From Adiantum capillus-veneris (Eukaryota > Streptophyta > Polypodiopsida > Polypodiales > Pteridaceae), in contig CM043964.1 in assembly GCA_014529385.2 (NCBI GenBank), positions 139,336,529 through 139,400,528 of the forward strand: a stretch of DNA of 64,000 bases, in the 5' to 3' direction. A program made the translations under genes and the position numbers. Below are positions 44,366 to 57,234 of this stretch, piece after piece (the first letter of the stretch is position 1; every line of letters starts with the position of its first letter). The notes beneath the pieces are model-generated. The model made no database searches, was not told where the DNA came from, and saw only the letters and a program-made list of their open reading frames with translations.

Positions 44366-45700
44366 CTGATAGATGAATTTACTCTACTAGAATCAACAAA
44401 TCTAGCTATCAATTTTGAGGTTTAAAAAAATTCAAAGCAACAAACTACACAAGCAATGCTCTATCAATCAATATAATGATGAAAATATGTTCACATTATC
44501 AATTAGACTCATGTTACATTATCAACTAATAATAAGCAATGATAGTCTTATTGTTCTTCATGTATAAAATCATGTCAATCAAGATATCTTTTCAAGCGCA
44601 AAATAACTTCATCAATTCAAGCAAAACATTTCAATCACAATGCTCACATTACTCTACATTGATTCATCTAAAGTGCAAGCTTTTGCCTTTCGCACATTAT
44701 GATAATCAATAATCTTAATCACTTGTTTAAAACAATACAAATAAATCTCATCATCACGTTGCACTATATCGATTTATCTAAAGTGCAAGCTTATGGCTTT
44801 CACACATTACGATAATCGATAATTTTAATCAAATCTTGCAATTGATTCTCATTGTAACATGAGGATTAATTGCAAACCTTGAAGATTTTTATATCTATCT
44901 AAACTGAGCACATGAAGTTCTCACACTCCACGGTAGATCTTTGAGAGATTATCTATATGCAGTTGCTGCATGTGTACGATCTTAGAGTATGATAGATGTA
45001 GCAATAAAGATAATTTAATATCAAGATATTTGGACATGAGATTCCTAAAATTTAATTCTAGTGAGAGCATAGTGTGATGGCTCTACATAGGACAAAAAAA
45101 TTCTACCTATGTTCACTTTGAGGTGAGAAAATATATGCACGTCAAAATCGAACCTACCTAAATAAAAGTGACCTCTATTCTATTATATTTTGCAGACTAA
45201 TTACCTCATGTGGGAGTACACTCTGCACACAACGGCAGACTCTAGATAGTATCACTAGTTCACTTCCACATGTCACTAAACTGAGCACGTAGCAAGTGAC
45301 TCCTAAAAAATAAACACCTTGTATGAGTGAGAGTTTGAGCTCTACACAACACACAAAGCTTACACGATTTGAACCTAAGAAAATAATAAATCAAATTTAA
45401 AATAAAATAAATTGATTTTAAACAAAATATTTTAAAACTATTCTAAACTTCAATGATTTTTGAATTATAATTTTTTTATTTGCTGATAATGACATAGAAT
45501 ACCTTTTGTGATGAATACTAGTCTCAACAAGGCGCGCTCTTGCTATATACACTATTTTTTTATCATTGTATTCTTCAATCAAAAAAAAAATACCCAAGGT
45601 TTTTTATTGTCATAAAAACTAATATTAATACTCCCAAATGATTTTGTCATGTTAAATTGATCATTTAATATGGGGAAGTACCATGAGAGTAAAAGCTAGA
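44366..45700. other. AT-rich, no gene; one 110-bp duplication
   Basis: No coding. TCTAAAGTGCAAGCTT plus a following ~60 bp occurs near 44667 and again near 44777 (period 110 bp). Upstream flank of the hAT remnant or unrelated filler. Confidence 0.5.
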
Positions 45701-47839
45701 ATATTGGTAAGGCTGCAGACCCGGTCTCTGTCAAGGATCCAAAGGGGGATAGCCTGCAAAAGAGAAATGTGCTTCAATGGGGCTTAAAAGACCTAAGGTT
45801 CAGCTCCATTAAGACTTCCATAGGCTAAGGTTCCAAAAATTAAACCTATTATCCAATGGCCAAAGCATAGGAGAATTGGATGGTCATGGGGAAGACTAAA
45901 AAGTCTTCCCACATCCGTAGGAAGGAAGGGGCGAGTTCATTTTGTAGGGGATGAGAGAGAAACACACACACACACTCCAAGGCTTCCCCTTTACACAAAG
46001 GTAATACTCGACACATGTCAAGCTGTTAGGCCAGTTGCCCCCAATCTCCCCTCAAATCCTATTGGATGGCTATAGAGGTAGACCAATGAGAATTAGGCTA
46101 GAGTAAATTTAGTCTAATCAACTTAAAGATGCTTGATAAAAGAACCAATAGAAATTAAGCTCCCTAGAAGACTATTGGATAGTCTACCAAGGGGTCCAAT
46201 GAGCATTCAGCAGCCCAATGGCTTGCCTGATTCCTATTGGCCAGAAGACTAAGAGGTCCAATGAGAGTTTAATTGAATTATTTAAATACCTAAAACTCTC
46301 ACTAAAGGGAAAAGAGGGACACTTGTCACAAGGCTCTCCATTTGACCTCTAATATCCTATTGGCTAAGCTTGGCATGAGCCAATGAGGGGCCAAGAGGCC
46401 TGGGGGATTCACTCTATATACAAAATGGGACGCCACCTTTGAGCGGACAACTTTGATAAAACCCCTATCTACGACTCATACTAGGAAATATGACCCCCCT
46501 TTCTACGCCTATACGACAATCAATGAAGAAAAATATCATACCCCTATCTTACATATAAAATTTATGCCTCACATGATCTAACTAAGTAAAACTAGTCAAA
46601 GAGTGTGTAGCATAGTGACTAGCAACGTACTAAGGAACCACTTTTGTTGATAACTAGATGTACCCTCAATGTGTCTTAGTTTGACTTTCAAACTATGTGT
46701 GCAATCAGCCTGCACTCTGGCTACTCGTCCAATTCTGACCCATCCAAAGCTGGTGTAAATCAGCCCTTGACCTGCTCCAAATCAGCCCTTATCTATGTCT
46801 GGCTTGATGCAAAATTTTGATGTGTGACCTGATAAAAAAATTCCCCAAAATTCATCCAAGTTCTAGTGCACACCGGTGACCAATAGTTACAAGTAATCAA
46901 CCCGGGTCAAGTCAAATATGATACCCCCCTCCTTTATTTTTAAGCTTGGGAGATAAATTATTGGGGGCATGCTCCTAACTTATACGCTTATGTAACTTGT
47001 AAAAAAGAACCCCTCCCATGCACTTACGTAGTGCGGTAAGTTTTCCATGGTGAATCCCCTGGGCCAAGAGGAGGAAATAGCAAGAGGGGTCGACCAAGAG
47101 TGAGAGAGGGCTGATTTTGCAAGGCATTATGGCACACACACTCACACAAACTTATGTGTGAAGTAAAGAAGATTGTCTCCTTTTCAAGCTTTAATGGAAA
47201 GATCATCATCTACTCCAAGCTTGTGACAAGGGATGCCTACACCAACAACTCTTGGCTTTGTGATGCAAATCCAACCAAGAGCCAAGCTCCAATTCATGCT
47301 CATCTCCTCTACCATGCTAATTACTAAGCTATGCTAAGCTATTAAGAGTGATTATGTGAGGAGAAATACTTCTTTCTTGTAAGATACCTCTTCTTCCTCT
47401 CAATCTATCCTCATTCCCTGATAGCTCTCACCATTTTTTAAGGTGTGTGAGGTCTTTGGACTGAGGCTTGGGACACTAGGTGTGATTTTCAAGCATAATT
47501 TGGTGCATGAAGATTCTATCTTCATTGCACCAACGAGTTTTTTCAAGGAACACAAGAATTGTATTGTACAAAAGTCTCCTTTGATGGGAGAAGCTATAAT
47601 ACAAAGCCTTTATGGAGGTGGGACCAGCTCCATGTAAATCGGGTCCTCAACAGTTGTCAATTGTTCTATTTCTCTCTCTTTTCAAGTATTGTCAATGCCA
47701 AGTTATCTAGGTGTAAATTTCTATGTTTCTTTCTCAATTAGTACTCTCTCTATGCTCATTAGGAACTTCTTCTTAATGAAATGTTCACTATGTTATCAAT
47801 TTCCATAACACAAAAATTACTAGTGCATTAAATGTTACA
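45701..47839 (+). repeat. 5' LTR region of gypsy element E (start unresolved)
   Basis: The end is firm: ATGTTACA at 47832-47839 followed by an iMet primer site. Upstream, at 46050-46380, is a cluster of CCAAT/ATTGG boxes on both strands, then TATATACAAA at 46415 (U3-like), then CT-rich leader. A (CA)n run is near 45963. The start could lie anywhere from about 45.7 kb; a shorter LTR starting TGTAACTTG near 46993 is also possible. No second LTR was found. Confidence 0.4.
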
Positions 47840-47840
47840 T

Positions 47841-47852
47841 TGGTATTAGAGC
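47841..47852 (+). promoter_or_regulatory. Primer binding site of element E (tRNA-iMet)
   Basis: TGGTATTAGAGC one base after the LTR end; one mismatch to the iMet site. Confidence 0.85.
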
Positions 47853-48055
47853 TATTGGTTTCTCTTTTCTTGCTCAAGAAGATAGGTCCTCAAGCTTGCT
47901 ACAAATGGTTGGTGTTATTAATTGCAAAAGAGTAAGTAGAATAGGGATTTTGCATCCTTGAAACACGCTTCCTTTATGCAGTTAACGGGGACACCGTCGA
48001 GAGCTATGGTCTTAATAATGGAGTCCTACAGGGCTTGCTTATGGCTTAACCATTA

Positions 48056-48343
48056 TTGAGAACTAATGATGCCCCTATGCCTGTAAACTATCTTGTTTCT
48101 AGGCTACAACAAGCCCTAGGCAATCCATCCCTCCAAGGTGAAGTGGTACAGCAATTGCGCACCCATGGTATTCTCCAAACTCCCCACCAAGAAGAGAGAG
48201 TACCAAGGAAGCCTCCTAGTGAGACTTCCAAAAGAGGACTCTCTCTGATAAGGGAAGAAGAAGAGGATCCATATGAAGGCTCAAAATTCTACTACTCGAT
48301 GATGCATCTCCTTCCCAAAGGAGAACTCAAGTTTCAACGGTAG
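48056..48343 (+). CDS. gag N-terminal fragment of element E
   Basis: A 95-codon frame in the gag position, about 200 bp after the primer site. Residues: NYLVSRLQQALGNPSLQGEV, then EEEEDPYEGSKFYY. No capsid core or knuckle follows, so gag is mostly deleted. Assignment is by position. Confidence 0.4.
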   Translation: MRTNDAPMPVNYLVSRLQQALGNPSLQGEVVQQLRTHGILQTPHQEERVPRKPPSETSKRGLSLIREEEEDPYEGSKFYYSMMHLLPKGELKFQR

Positions 48344-48486
48344 AGCCCCCACCGAAAGAATGAGAAAGAAGTGAGTCTCCTGCCACAAAGACGACAAAAC
48401 GCTCTCCAACACCCCTTAAACAGAGAAGACCATGTCACACTTCTCTACACCATAATTTAAAGAGGGACAAGAGAAAAAAAGAGAAG

Positions 48487-48660
48487 AAAAAGGCAAGAAA
48501 GAGGTCACCCTCTTCTCCAACTTCTTCATCCTCTTCCTCTTCTGAGGAAAGTGATGGTGCAGACAAGGAGGAACAAGGGAAGAAAAAGGCAAGAAAGAGA
48601 TCACCCTCTTCTCCATCCTCCTCATACTCTTCCTCTTCTAAAGAAAGTGACGGTGTCAAC
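48487..48660 (+). repeat. 96-bp in-frame tandem repeat, K/R/S-rich coding
   Basis: Two units starting near 48491 and 48587, 96 bp (32 codons) apart, each coding KKKARKRSPSSP, a serine run and a (E/K)ESDG end. The second unit runs without a break into the RT of element E. Confidence 0.8.
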
Positions 48661-50125
48661 TATAGAGCACTAAATAGGATCACTATCAAAAATAGTTTTT
48701 CCATTCCATGGGTAGAAGAGCTATTTGATAAGCTACAAAGGTCGACCTACTTCAGTAGGATTGACCTAAAAAGTGGCTACCATCAAATAAGGATAGTTGA
48801 TCAAGACATTGTAAAGACCGCATTTTGCACTACATTTGGTCTTTATGAGTACATTGTCATGCCTTTTGGTTTGACCAATGCACCAGCCACATTTCACCGC
48901 TTGATGGAGAAGCTATTCAGGCCTCACCGAACCTTTACTAGAGTGTTCTTTGATGATATAATAATCTACTCTAATTCACTAGACGAACACAAGAAATACC
49001 TCCAAGTAATATTTCATGTTTTACAAGAGAAAAAACTTTATATTAATCAAAAGAAAAGTGAGTTTTTCTTACAAGAGATTCAGTATTTACTTCACATTAT
49101 CTCTCAAGATGGCATCCAGATGAATCCATCAAAGCTAGAGGTAATAAAAGGATGGTCTAATCCAAGTAATCTACATGAACTAAGAATCTTTATAGGTATG
49201 TGTTCATACTATAGACGCTTCATAGAAAAGTTCCCACAAATCACGGGACCATTACATGACCTAACAAAGAAAAACGTTAGGTATATATGGTCCACCAGGA
49301 GAACAATGCTTTCAAAAATCTTAAAGAAAAGATTATCTCTCAACCTGTGCTTACACTACCGGATCTCTCAAAGCCATTTGAGGTCCAATCTGACGTATGT
49401 GGTGATTGTCTTAGAGTTGTTTGATAGAGGGAAGCAACCTGGATTGCTTCAACCTTTTCCAATCCTTAATTCACGATGGGAGAGCATATCCATGGATTTT
49501 ATCTTTGGGTTGCACAATTCTATCCATGGGAATATAGGAATATGGACGATAGTAGACAGGTTTAGCAAACAAGCACATTTCATACTTGTCAAAAAGACTA
49601 TCAAAGCCCATCAAATGGCAACCCTCTTTATATCACAAATCTTCAAGTACCACGGCTTGTCAATGTCCATAGTGTCGGATACAGATTCTAGAATGACCAG
49701 TAATTTTTGGAAGGGTCTCTTTGAGAATTTAGGTACAAGGCTGAACTTCTCTTTGGCCTATCATCCCCAAACGGATGGCCAAAGTGAAAAGCTAACCTAA
49801 CCATTCTTGATCTACAAAAATCTTATGTCATAGAAGTAGATCAAAAGTCCCAATAGGAGAAGTACTTACCCTTAGTGGAGTATGCTTACAATAACACTAT
49901 ACATACTTCCATGAGAAAAGCACCTTTTGAGGTGATAGATGGAAGATCAAAAAGTCCCTTGATACTCAAGGTACATGGGAAGATCCTCACTACAGATGAA
50001 TATAGCCGTGACCTGCAAGAATCTTTCCAAAAGATTAAGGATGCTATATCCATCTCTCAGAAAAGGCAAAAGGCTGCTGCTGATAAGCACAGAAGAGCCC
50101 TAGCCTTTAAACAATATGATTGGGT
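48658..50125 (+). pseudogene. RT-integrase deletion derivative of element E
   Basis: RT begins mid-domain (VNYRALNRITIKNSFSIPW), then [42 protein letters not shown] (active site FFDD), IFIGMCSYYRRFIEKFP. After a 1-nt shift the RNase H start is only partly visible in another frame. The sequence then jumps to integrase near 49430: GKQPGLLQPFPI, SMDFIFGLHNS (first Asp), VSDTDSRMTSNFW (second Asp), YHPQTDGQSEK (Glu). It continues at 49875-50125 (EYAYNNTIHTSMRKAPFEV, RQKAAADKHRR). Protease, RT N-terminus, most of RNase H and the HHCC finger are deleted. The wording is chromovirus-like. Confidence 0.88.
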
Positions 50126-50322
50126 CTTTGAAGATACCCCTCCCCAGGGGTCTATGCACAAAATATACAATTTACACTTCTGTACAATTTTCAATATACA
50201 TGAGAGTAGTGAAAGCATTTGCATAGGGGAGGAGTTCTCAGTGCCCGATCAAGCATGGAGTTTAGGCCATGAGCTGGACTACATCCAGAGGTACCTAGCG
50301 ACTAGTGCTACCCCTGAATGGG

Positions 50323-53300
50323 TGTTATGATTGAAAGCGTACTCAAGAAAAATATAACATTATGGAGGGTGAATATATATGTACACCGCGTTGCGGGAAG
50401 AGAGAGAGAGAGAGCATATAGTGGAAGGTGAAATAGAGTGCACAGAGACATGAGAAGATGACCATAGAGAATCTTTAGATGTCCATCTAAATGGAACATG
50501 CAACCATGTATCAATGCAATGACAAAATCTGAGTATACCATAACATCAAAAAGTTTATGACAAAATAACTAGCAAAGCAACGGACCTTGTGTAGGGATCA
50601 ACCGATCAACCCATCCACTTCCGCTCTACTACAGACATAGAGGATTTTACTTCGTCGGGAGCGAGCTAGAACACCTCCAACCTACCTGAGCTAGGCATAA
50701 GCTGAGGCCGCTTTGCCTCCCTCCATGAACCCGGTGCTCTAAAAGGATCCCAAATACTAGCAGGTGGTAGGGTATCAACACCAAGTATACCAATTTAGGT
50801 GCCATGCCTCTTCGATGCTCAGCACCGGGTGTTTAGGCAAAGCCAAGGCAAGATCCTCGACACGTTGGTCGTGTAGGTCATTCAACCCCCTATGCTCTAA
50901 CCGTGTAGATGAGCCTAACAAAAATAAGAAGACATAGGCAACACCCCCGATCATTCAGCAAAGCCCCAGTTCAGTGACCCTTTAGTCTAAGGCTAAGCGA
51001 TGTAGGTGATCTTAGTTTTGTAGCGACGCTCCCATGAGAAACATAACACATGAGTCCAATCACAATAGCACTTCTCAGATGCACAAACAATCTTTTCCAA
51101 GCAGTTAGATTGTACAGGGTCTCTACCCTTACACGTATGCCATAAACCATCCAAATCACTTCGTGATCCAATCCCAAAACCATAAACCATAACCCAATCA
51201 CATCATATGGGCAAGCACTCCACCCAACTTGGGTGAGGCACGACCAATTTTGTATAACCACTTTAGAACATAACATGGCTGTAAAAATTTCGGCAGCATA
51301 ACCAAATCCAAAAAAAAAACATGAGCCACATCGGCTTACACCATAGAATATCAACCATAATCCATAAGGGAATCTCATCCCTTGACCATGAATCATAATC
51401 ACACTAAACCAACTCCCACACTTGGAGTTTGACACATCTCCTACAATCAATCGGAGTCTACACACATGTGACCCTTAAGACGTGTTTCTTTCATGCATAA
51501 AAAGAGTGCGACCAGCAACTAATCATATAAAAATCCACTTTTGACCACATCTAACCATGCAAATTTTATGCATCATATCTGCACTTCACCTCCCTAGCAC
51601 ATACAGCTAGTTTTAACCTAGGAAGGTGGAAAACAATCACAACCATGCATATGGGACATCCACATCAACCCATGAGTTTCCATACACCATATGATAACAT
51701 TCCATCACCATAATCATGATGCAAAACATCTCGACTTTTAGGTCAACCATAAACCATAACTTCATACATATGCAAAAAACAAATTTATGGCCATTTCGGG
51801 AGTATGCAAAACATACAATTGAAATTATTTGATCTCAAACCAATGCATCAAGCTCATCTCCATAATATAGATTATCACTCTATCACATCACTTCACCCAT
51901 ATGGTACTCACACAACAAACGGTAATTCCAAAAGAAAGCCCCTTTAGTCATATCTGCCTATGCGGTTCACGATGTTTAACCATATCCTCCCACATAAGTT
52001 TATGGCCATCTAATAGTTGAAATAAACTCACCAAAACAAACTATAAAACATATAAAAACAACTCGATCAACTCACGACGTCATATGGTACCGCCCTTTGG
52101 TAGCACCCCTACGCGTGTAGGTAAAACCGGTTATGGAGTGATCAATAACTCACATTCCCGAGGTGATAACGGAGACCTAAATTCATTTATCATCAAGTTT
52201 CATTGAGATTTTCAATTAGTTAAGTGGATTTTCCCATTCGGTGAATTTATATAGTGGTTCTCCAAGGAGCCTGGAGTCAAAAAAATTGGTTGTGCAGTGG
52301 AAGCAAACTGTTTTTTATCATATCTCTTAGCTCATGCGTATTTTTCACATGACACCAAAGAGAGAAAAATGTTCTAAATGATGTGTCTTATCTCTGATAT
52401 AAAGGGTTCGGGTTGATTCATAGCGGTTTGTGATTTATGACCAAAACAGTGTTCCTACCGCCTCTATGACGTGAAACAAAGAGCGCATTTTATGCACACA
52501 CATGACCATAAACGCATTATGTACATAAATCAATGTGTTAAACATGATAAAATAATCATGGGACAACTTCGTATGTACTTGATTGATCCATACATGCACT
52601 CGTATACGAAGAAACAATTACCGAGAGTGTGACTACTCAGAAAAACAACATAGAGAGAGAGAGAGAGAGAGATGATGGCTATGGAGTTTAGATCGTCTCA
52701 TCGTGCTTTAGAATTGATTAGGGGCTATCAAAAGTCTTCTTGATTTGCTGCAAGAGAGCGGTGATGAGAGCTACAGAGGTATTCGTCACGAAAGCTTCCG
52801 GAGAGCGCGTACACCGTGAAACGAGAGAGAAGATAATAAGCAAGTAGAGAGAGAGTGTCCTTCTTCTTCTTCTTCTCTCTCTCAAGAGAAGAGCTTATGG
52901 AGATGGTGATGAAGAGCTCACACCACTCCGTATAATAGATATGTATAGCCTTGCGGTAGTAGACGCAACAAACGGCACTAAAAACTGAGCACTAACCGGC
53001 AAGTTATAGGCAAGTGTAGCAGGCTAGAGTGTGACCCAAGCAGAAAGATGGCGCTACCTCTCAGCTTGGAATAGCCCCTAGCTTTTGGAAAAAATCTCGA
53101 GTCTTTCCTAAAAACAAGCCTTGGCTTTTGGTCGTCAACTCTCCCACTTACAATTCAATTTTTACAAGAAAATTGGCCAGCAATATTGGCCATCCGAGCA
53201 GTATCTGGCCAACTAATAAAAACCGTAGCTAGATTATGCCACACCATAATATCCCGACATAATTATGACCTTCCCGTACTGCCCCGGTGTATTTACGGTA

Positions 53301-53908
53301 CTGTTTTTTATAAAAATATTTCCCGTCTAGTCCCATTTTTGCTCGCCCGGGTGATCATTTTTGAATCCGACAGAGACTAAAATTAATATTTTTACATTTA
53401 GATCATCATAAAAAGCACATTGCTTTTCAAAAACGTTAAAAAGCACGAAAAACTAAAAATAGCGTAAAAACAAAAAACAACCATTTTTTAAAAAAATAGA
53501 ATCACTGGTTCTCCTCGTCCACTAGAATAAGAAAGCGGACTCGCTTTTCACTAAAAAACACTAAAAATCACGAAAAGCTATAAATAGCATGAAAAGCACT
53601 CAAAAAGCATATTTTTATAAAATTGAACCATAGCTTCCTCGAAACACGTAGATTATGGATCTGACCTTGCTTTTTGCAAAAAAGCACCTAAAAGCATTAA
53701 AAAATATAAAATAGCTAAAAATAGCGGATTTTTTCAAAATTGAATTAAACGTCCATCTAACCTATTAGAACATGGAACCGACTTTGCTTTTTACTTTAGA
53801 GCCTTCCAATACTGCCAATCAAGCATCTTAAGTCAAAATTTGGCAAAATAAATATTGAAAGCTATTTTTCTTATTTTTAGAAGAGACCCAAAAATAGGGG
53901 ATCTTACA
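50323..53908 (-). repeat. Long 3' LTR of gypsy element C
   Basis: The minus-strand start is firm: AAGTGTGGGAAGA, then TGTAAGATCCCC beginning at 53908, right after the pol end. U3 holds a degenerate ~120-bp tandem repeat. A TATACATA-type box lies near 52940, followed by a CT/GA-rich leader (52640-52900). The other end is not certain; TGTTATGATT at 50323 fits an LTR terminus and the end of element E, giving about 3.6 kb. The 5' LTR partner is absent. No ORF of interest inside. Confidence 0.6.
53404..53800 (-). repeat. ~120-bp degenerate tandem repeat in U3 of LTR C
   Basis: TGCTTTT-type phrases recur at 53421, 53542, 53668 and 53785 (steps about 120-127 and 117 bp), with AAAAGCA- and AAAATAGC-type neighbours. 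Repeated blocks near the start of U3 are a common enhancer layout in LTRs. Confidence 0.65.
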
Positions 53909-53982
53909 TCTTCCCACACTTGAAAAATTTGAGATGTTCTCATCTCGACATGAAATCTGGATAATTTAGTCTCATTATATCA

Positions 53983-54940
53983 TCACGTTCCAAGTGGCAT
54001 CTGTGGATCAAGTACATACTTCTTGAGCAAGCTGATGTGAAAGACATCATGTACCTTTATGTGTGGTGGTAACAAGAGTCTGTAAGCTTGATCATTAATT
54101 CGCTCAGTGATTACAAAAGGTTCACGATATCTGGCACTTAGCTTCTTACACTTACCCATTGATAAAGAACTACGTTTGGATTCCACTCTAAAAAATACCA
54201 TATCGCCTTCTTCAAAAAATCTGGTAGATCGTTTTGGATCAGCATAACTCTTCTGTCTATCTTGAGCAGTTTTAATATCCTGTCGTAGAAGATCGGTTTG
54301 TAGTTGCATTTCATCCAACGTTTCTTTGGATGCTTGAACTTGTATGAGAGAGTCTTTCCATTTGAGTGGAGTAAGACACGCTTGTCCATACAATGCTTGA
54401 AAAGGAGACATTCCAATTGAGTGTTGGAATTATGAATTATATGCAAATTCAACCAAATACAAATATTTAGTCCATTTACTCTGCTCATGCATACAATAAG
54501 CTCTCAACATATCTTCAATGATTTGATTTTTCCTTTCTGTCTGCCCATCATTTTTCCTGTAGTAGTTGAGAATAAAGCCTTCCAAAAATTTGAGGTGAAC
54601 TTCATATCACGATCAAAATTTATCTGTCAAGGCAACCCGTGATACGTGAAAACACCTTTCATGAAGACCTGAGTTATATCCTTAGCCATAAATGTTGTCT
54701 TGGCTGGAAATAAATGGGTCATTTTTGTAAGCATATCAGCAACCACAAAAATAGAGTCATATCCCAGAGATGTAGGAAGTCCTGTAATGAAATCCATGAA
54801 TATGCATTCCCATTTCATTTGTGGAGCATCAATAGGTTGAAGCTTACTGGGGTATCGAATTCGTTCAGCTTTAATACATGTCATGTTAAACATCTTGTAA
54901 CATAGTTCAACACATCGTGCTTTAGTCCTGGCCAAAAGAA
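53983..54940 (-). pseudogene. Integrase of element C
   Basis: Minus strand. Core start near 54870 (PIDAPQMKWECIFMDFITGL with first Asp, SIFVVADMLTKMTHLFPAK, MKGVFTYHGLP). A frameshift near 54600 removes a clean second Asp. The C-terminal part at 54411-53983 reads MSPFQALYGQACLTPLKW, SYADPKRSTRFFEEGDMVFF, then KLSARYREPFVITERIND and PPHIKVHDVFHISLLKKYV, the GPY/F-type end. No chromodomain follows. Confidence 0.88.
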
Positions 54941-55142
54941 ACTCTTTTTTACAGTAGAGTAAGTCTTAATGTATCTTAGATATCCTGCTGTAGATATATC
55001 ATGAGCTTCCTGTAATATCTGAAGTTTGATTCCACCTTGAATACAAAGACAATTACTGAAGTAAAGATCATCACCTTCAATGTGAAATCCTTTGATTTGC
55101 CTTTCTTACTTCTGTGTGGTGATTATTTAAGTTTATCAAGTA

Positions 55143-56520
55143 CTAGATTCTTAAGTAATATGGGTCATTAGACATATCTTTTTGAATAAGGTCAATTAAA
55201 GAAGTAGTAGACATTGTGACAGTCGCTACAGTACTCTTCCTGCTCAAAGCATCGGCCACAAGATTATCCTTCCCATGTTTATATTCAATTCCAAAATCAT
55301 ATTCGCATAACAACTCCATCCATCTTCGTTGTCGCATATTAAGGTCAGGTTGGGTGTAGATCCACTTTAGGATTTTATGATAATGTCGCCATACTTTAAG
55401 AGCATACACAATGGACAATAATTCTAAGTCACGTGTAGGATAATTTAACTCATGTATACGTAACTTACAAGATTCATAAGCTACTGGTTTTCCTTCTTGA
55501 GACAGAACGCCACCAATTGCTTGTCCACTTGCATCAGTGAGCACAGTGAATGTCTTTGAGAAGTCTAAAAGTTGTAGTATGAGAGCATTCATCAAGGCTT
55601 CTTTGAGTTTCTCAAAACTAGCTTGAGCACATTTATTCCAAGTCAACACTTTAGCTTTCTTAAGCGTATTAGTCAATGAAGATGCAATCTTAGCATAACC
55701 CTCAATAAATGTACGATACCATCCTGTCAAACCAAAAAAGCCACGTAATTCCCATATTGATTTTGGTGTAGGCCAAGCTATGACAGCTTCGATCTTACTT
55801 GGATCAGTCAAAACACCATCCTTGGATACAATAAATCCCAAATATTCCACCTTGTCAGCGAAGAAGGTGCATTTACTACGTTTGGCATAAATTTGATTTT
55901 GACGGAGAAGTTCAAGTACTCACCGTACATGTTCATGTTCTTCTCTGTGTCTTGAGTAAACCAGGATATCATCAAAGAAGACAAGAAAAAAATCATGAAG
56001 ATACTCTCGTAATACATCGTTCATAAGACGATTATAAGTTATAGGAGCATTAGTAAGTCCAAAAGGTATAACTGTAAATTCATAATGTTTAAAACGGGTA
56101 TTAAATCTTGTCTTCGGTATATCCTCCTTCTTGATTCGGATTTGGTAATACCTTGACTTAAGATGAATCTTTGTGAAGATAGAAGATCCATGTAATTGGT
56201 CAAACAATTCATCAATCCTTGGTATTGCATACTTATTCTTGACTGTTACCTGGTTCAATCCACGATATTAATACAAAGATGTAAAGTACCACCCTTCTTG
56301 CTATTAAAGAGAACAGGAGTACTCCATGGAGAAACGTTGGATCGAATAAATCCTTGTTCAAGGAGTTGAGTTAATTGCTCCTTGAGTTCCGCAGATTCAA
56401 GTATTGACATTTTGTAAGGTCTACGAGCAATTGGTTGAGCTCTTGGAGTAAGCTCTATTGCATGATCAACATCACGCTTCGGTGGTAGCTGTGAAAGTTC
56501 TTCAAGAAATACATCATCAA
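55143..56520 (-). pseudogene. RT and RNase H of element C
   Basis: Minus strand. RT begins near 56510 (FDDVFLEELSQLPPKRDVDH, ELKEQLTQLLEQGFIR, SPWSTPVLFNSKKGGTL), continues at 56258-55920 ([69 protein letters not shown] with FFDD active site). A frameshift follows, then 55850-55143 (YLGFIVSKDGVLTD, LRGFFGLTGWYRTFIEGY). RNase H: TVLTDASGQAIGGVLSQEGK, LNYPTRDLELLSIVYALKV, YKHGKDNLVADALSRKS. Two or three frameshifts. Confidence 0.92.
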
Positions 56521-56526
56521 ACTCTG

Positions 56527-56900
56527 TTATCTATTCAGATTCAAGTAATCTATCTTCTTCTCCTTAGGGTTAAGCTTTACTACATAAATACTCTCATCCT
56601 TCCTATGACTCTTCATAAGTTTGGTAAAGTTCACTAGTCTGAGCTTACGCTTCCCCCGTTTCCTCGTAACTGTAACTCTAGGATTTTGATCATTTTGAAA
56701 ATTCAATGAAACGTCTTTACAATGTATGTGAGCATCATTAGATTTAAGCCAATCCATTCCTAGAATTTCATTGTAAATCCCTATGGGTTCTGAAGTTTGC
56801 AGAAGTATTATGACCATCCAAAACAAAATTCAAGTTACCCACTGAAGTAGAAGATGTAACCCTCCTACCCGTAGCTAATTCTACTGTAAGGTCTGTATCA
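56527..56900 (-). pseudogene. Protease remnant of element C
   Basis: Minus-strand pieces: GRRVTSSTSVGNLNFV near 56860, then NEILGMDWLKSNDAHIHC near 56740. The I-L-G-M-D-W-L motif ends gypsy retropepsins. The DSG active site is not seen in a clean frame. The rest leads into RT (RLVNFTKLMKSHRKDE, YVVKLNPKEK). Confidence 0.7.
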
Positions 56901-57234
56901 GGGTGTTCAGGCAAAATGAGATTTTTGATGCACTTAAGAGTTGAATCAAATCAATAAGGCAAAATGGTTATCTTGATACTTTGTTGGGGTTTGAATTACT
57001 AAAAATTATTTATTCACTCCCTGACGTTCAATTGCAGCGTGAACATACACGTTTGCCTGATTTCCTTCACCTCTAACCTCGTGAGCTCTGTTAACTTGAG
57101 GTCTTCCCTGAGGTCTTTGATTTCCTCCTCCTCCTAGACGAAGTTGACGATTAATATTCTCGTTGTTGCTATTGTTGATAGGCGGTTCATTTCAAACAAA
57201 AGGTGGATTTCTTATTTTCTTGGTTTTGAGGTTG

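Noticed and set aside
50971-51465. 164-codon minus-strand ORF inside LTR C
   Set aside because: Cys/Trp-rich with no recognisable domain and located in an LTR; most likely chance.
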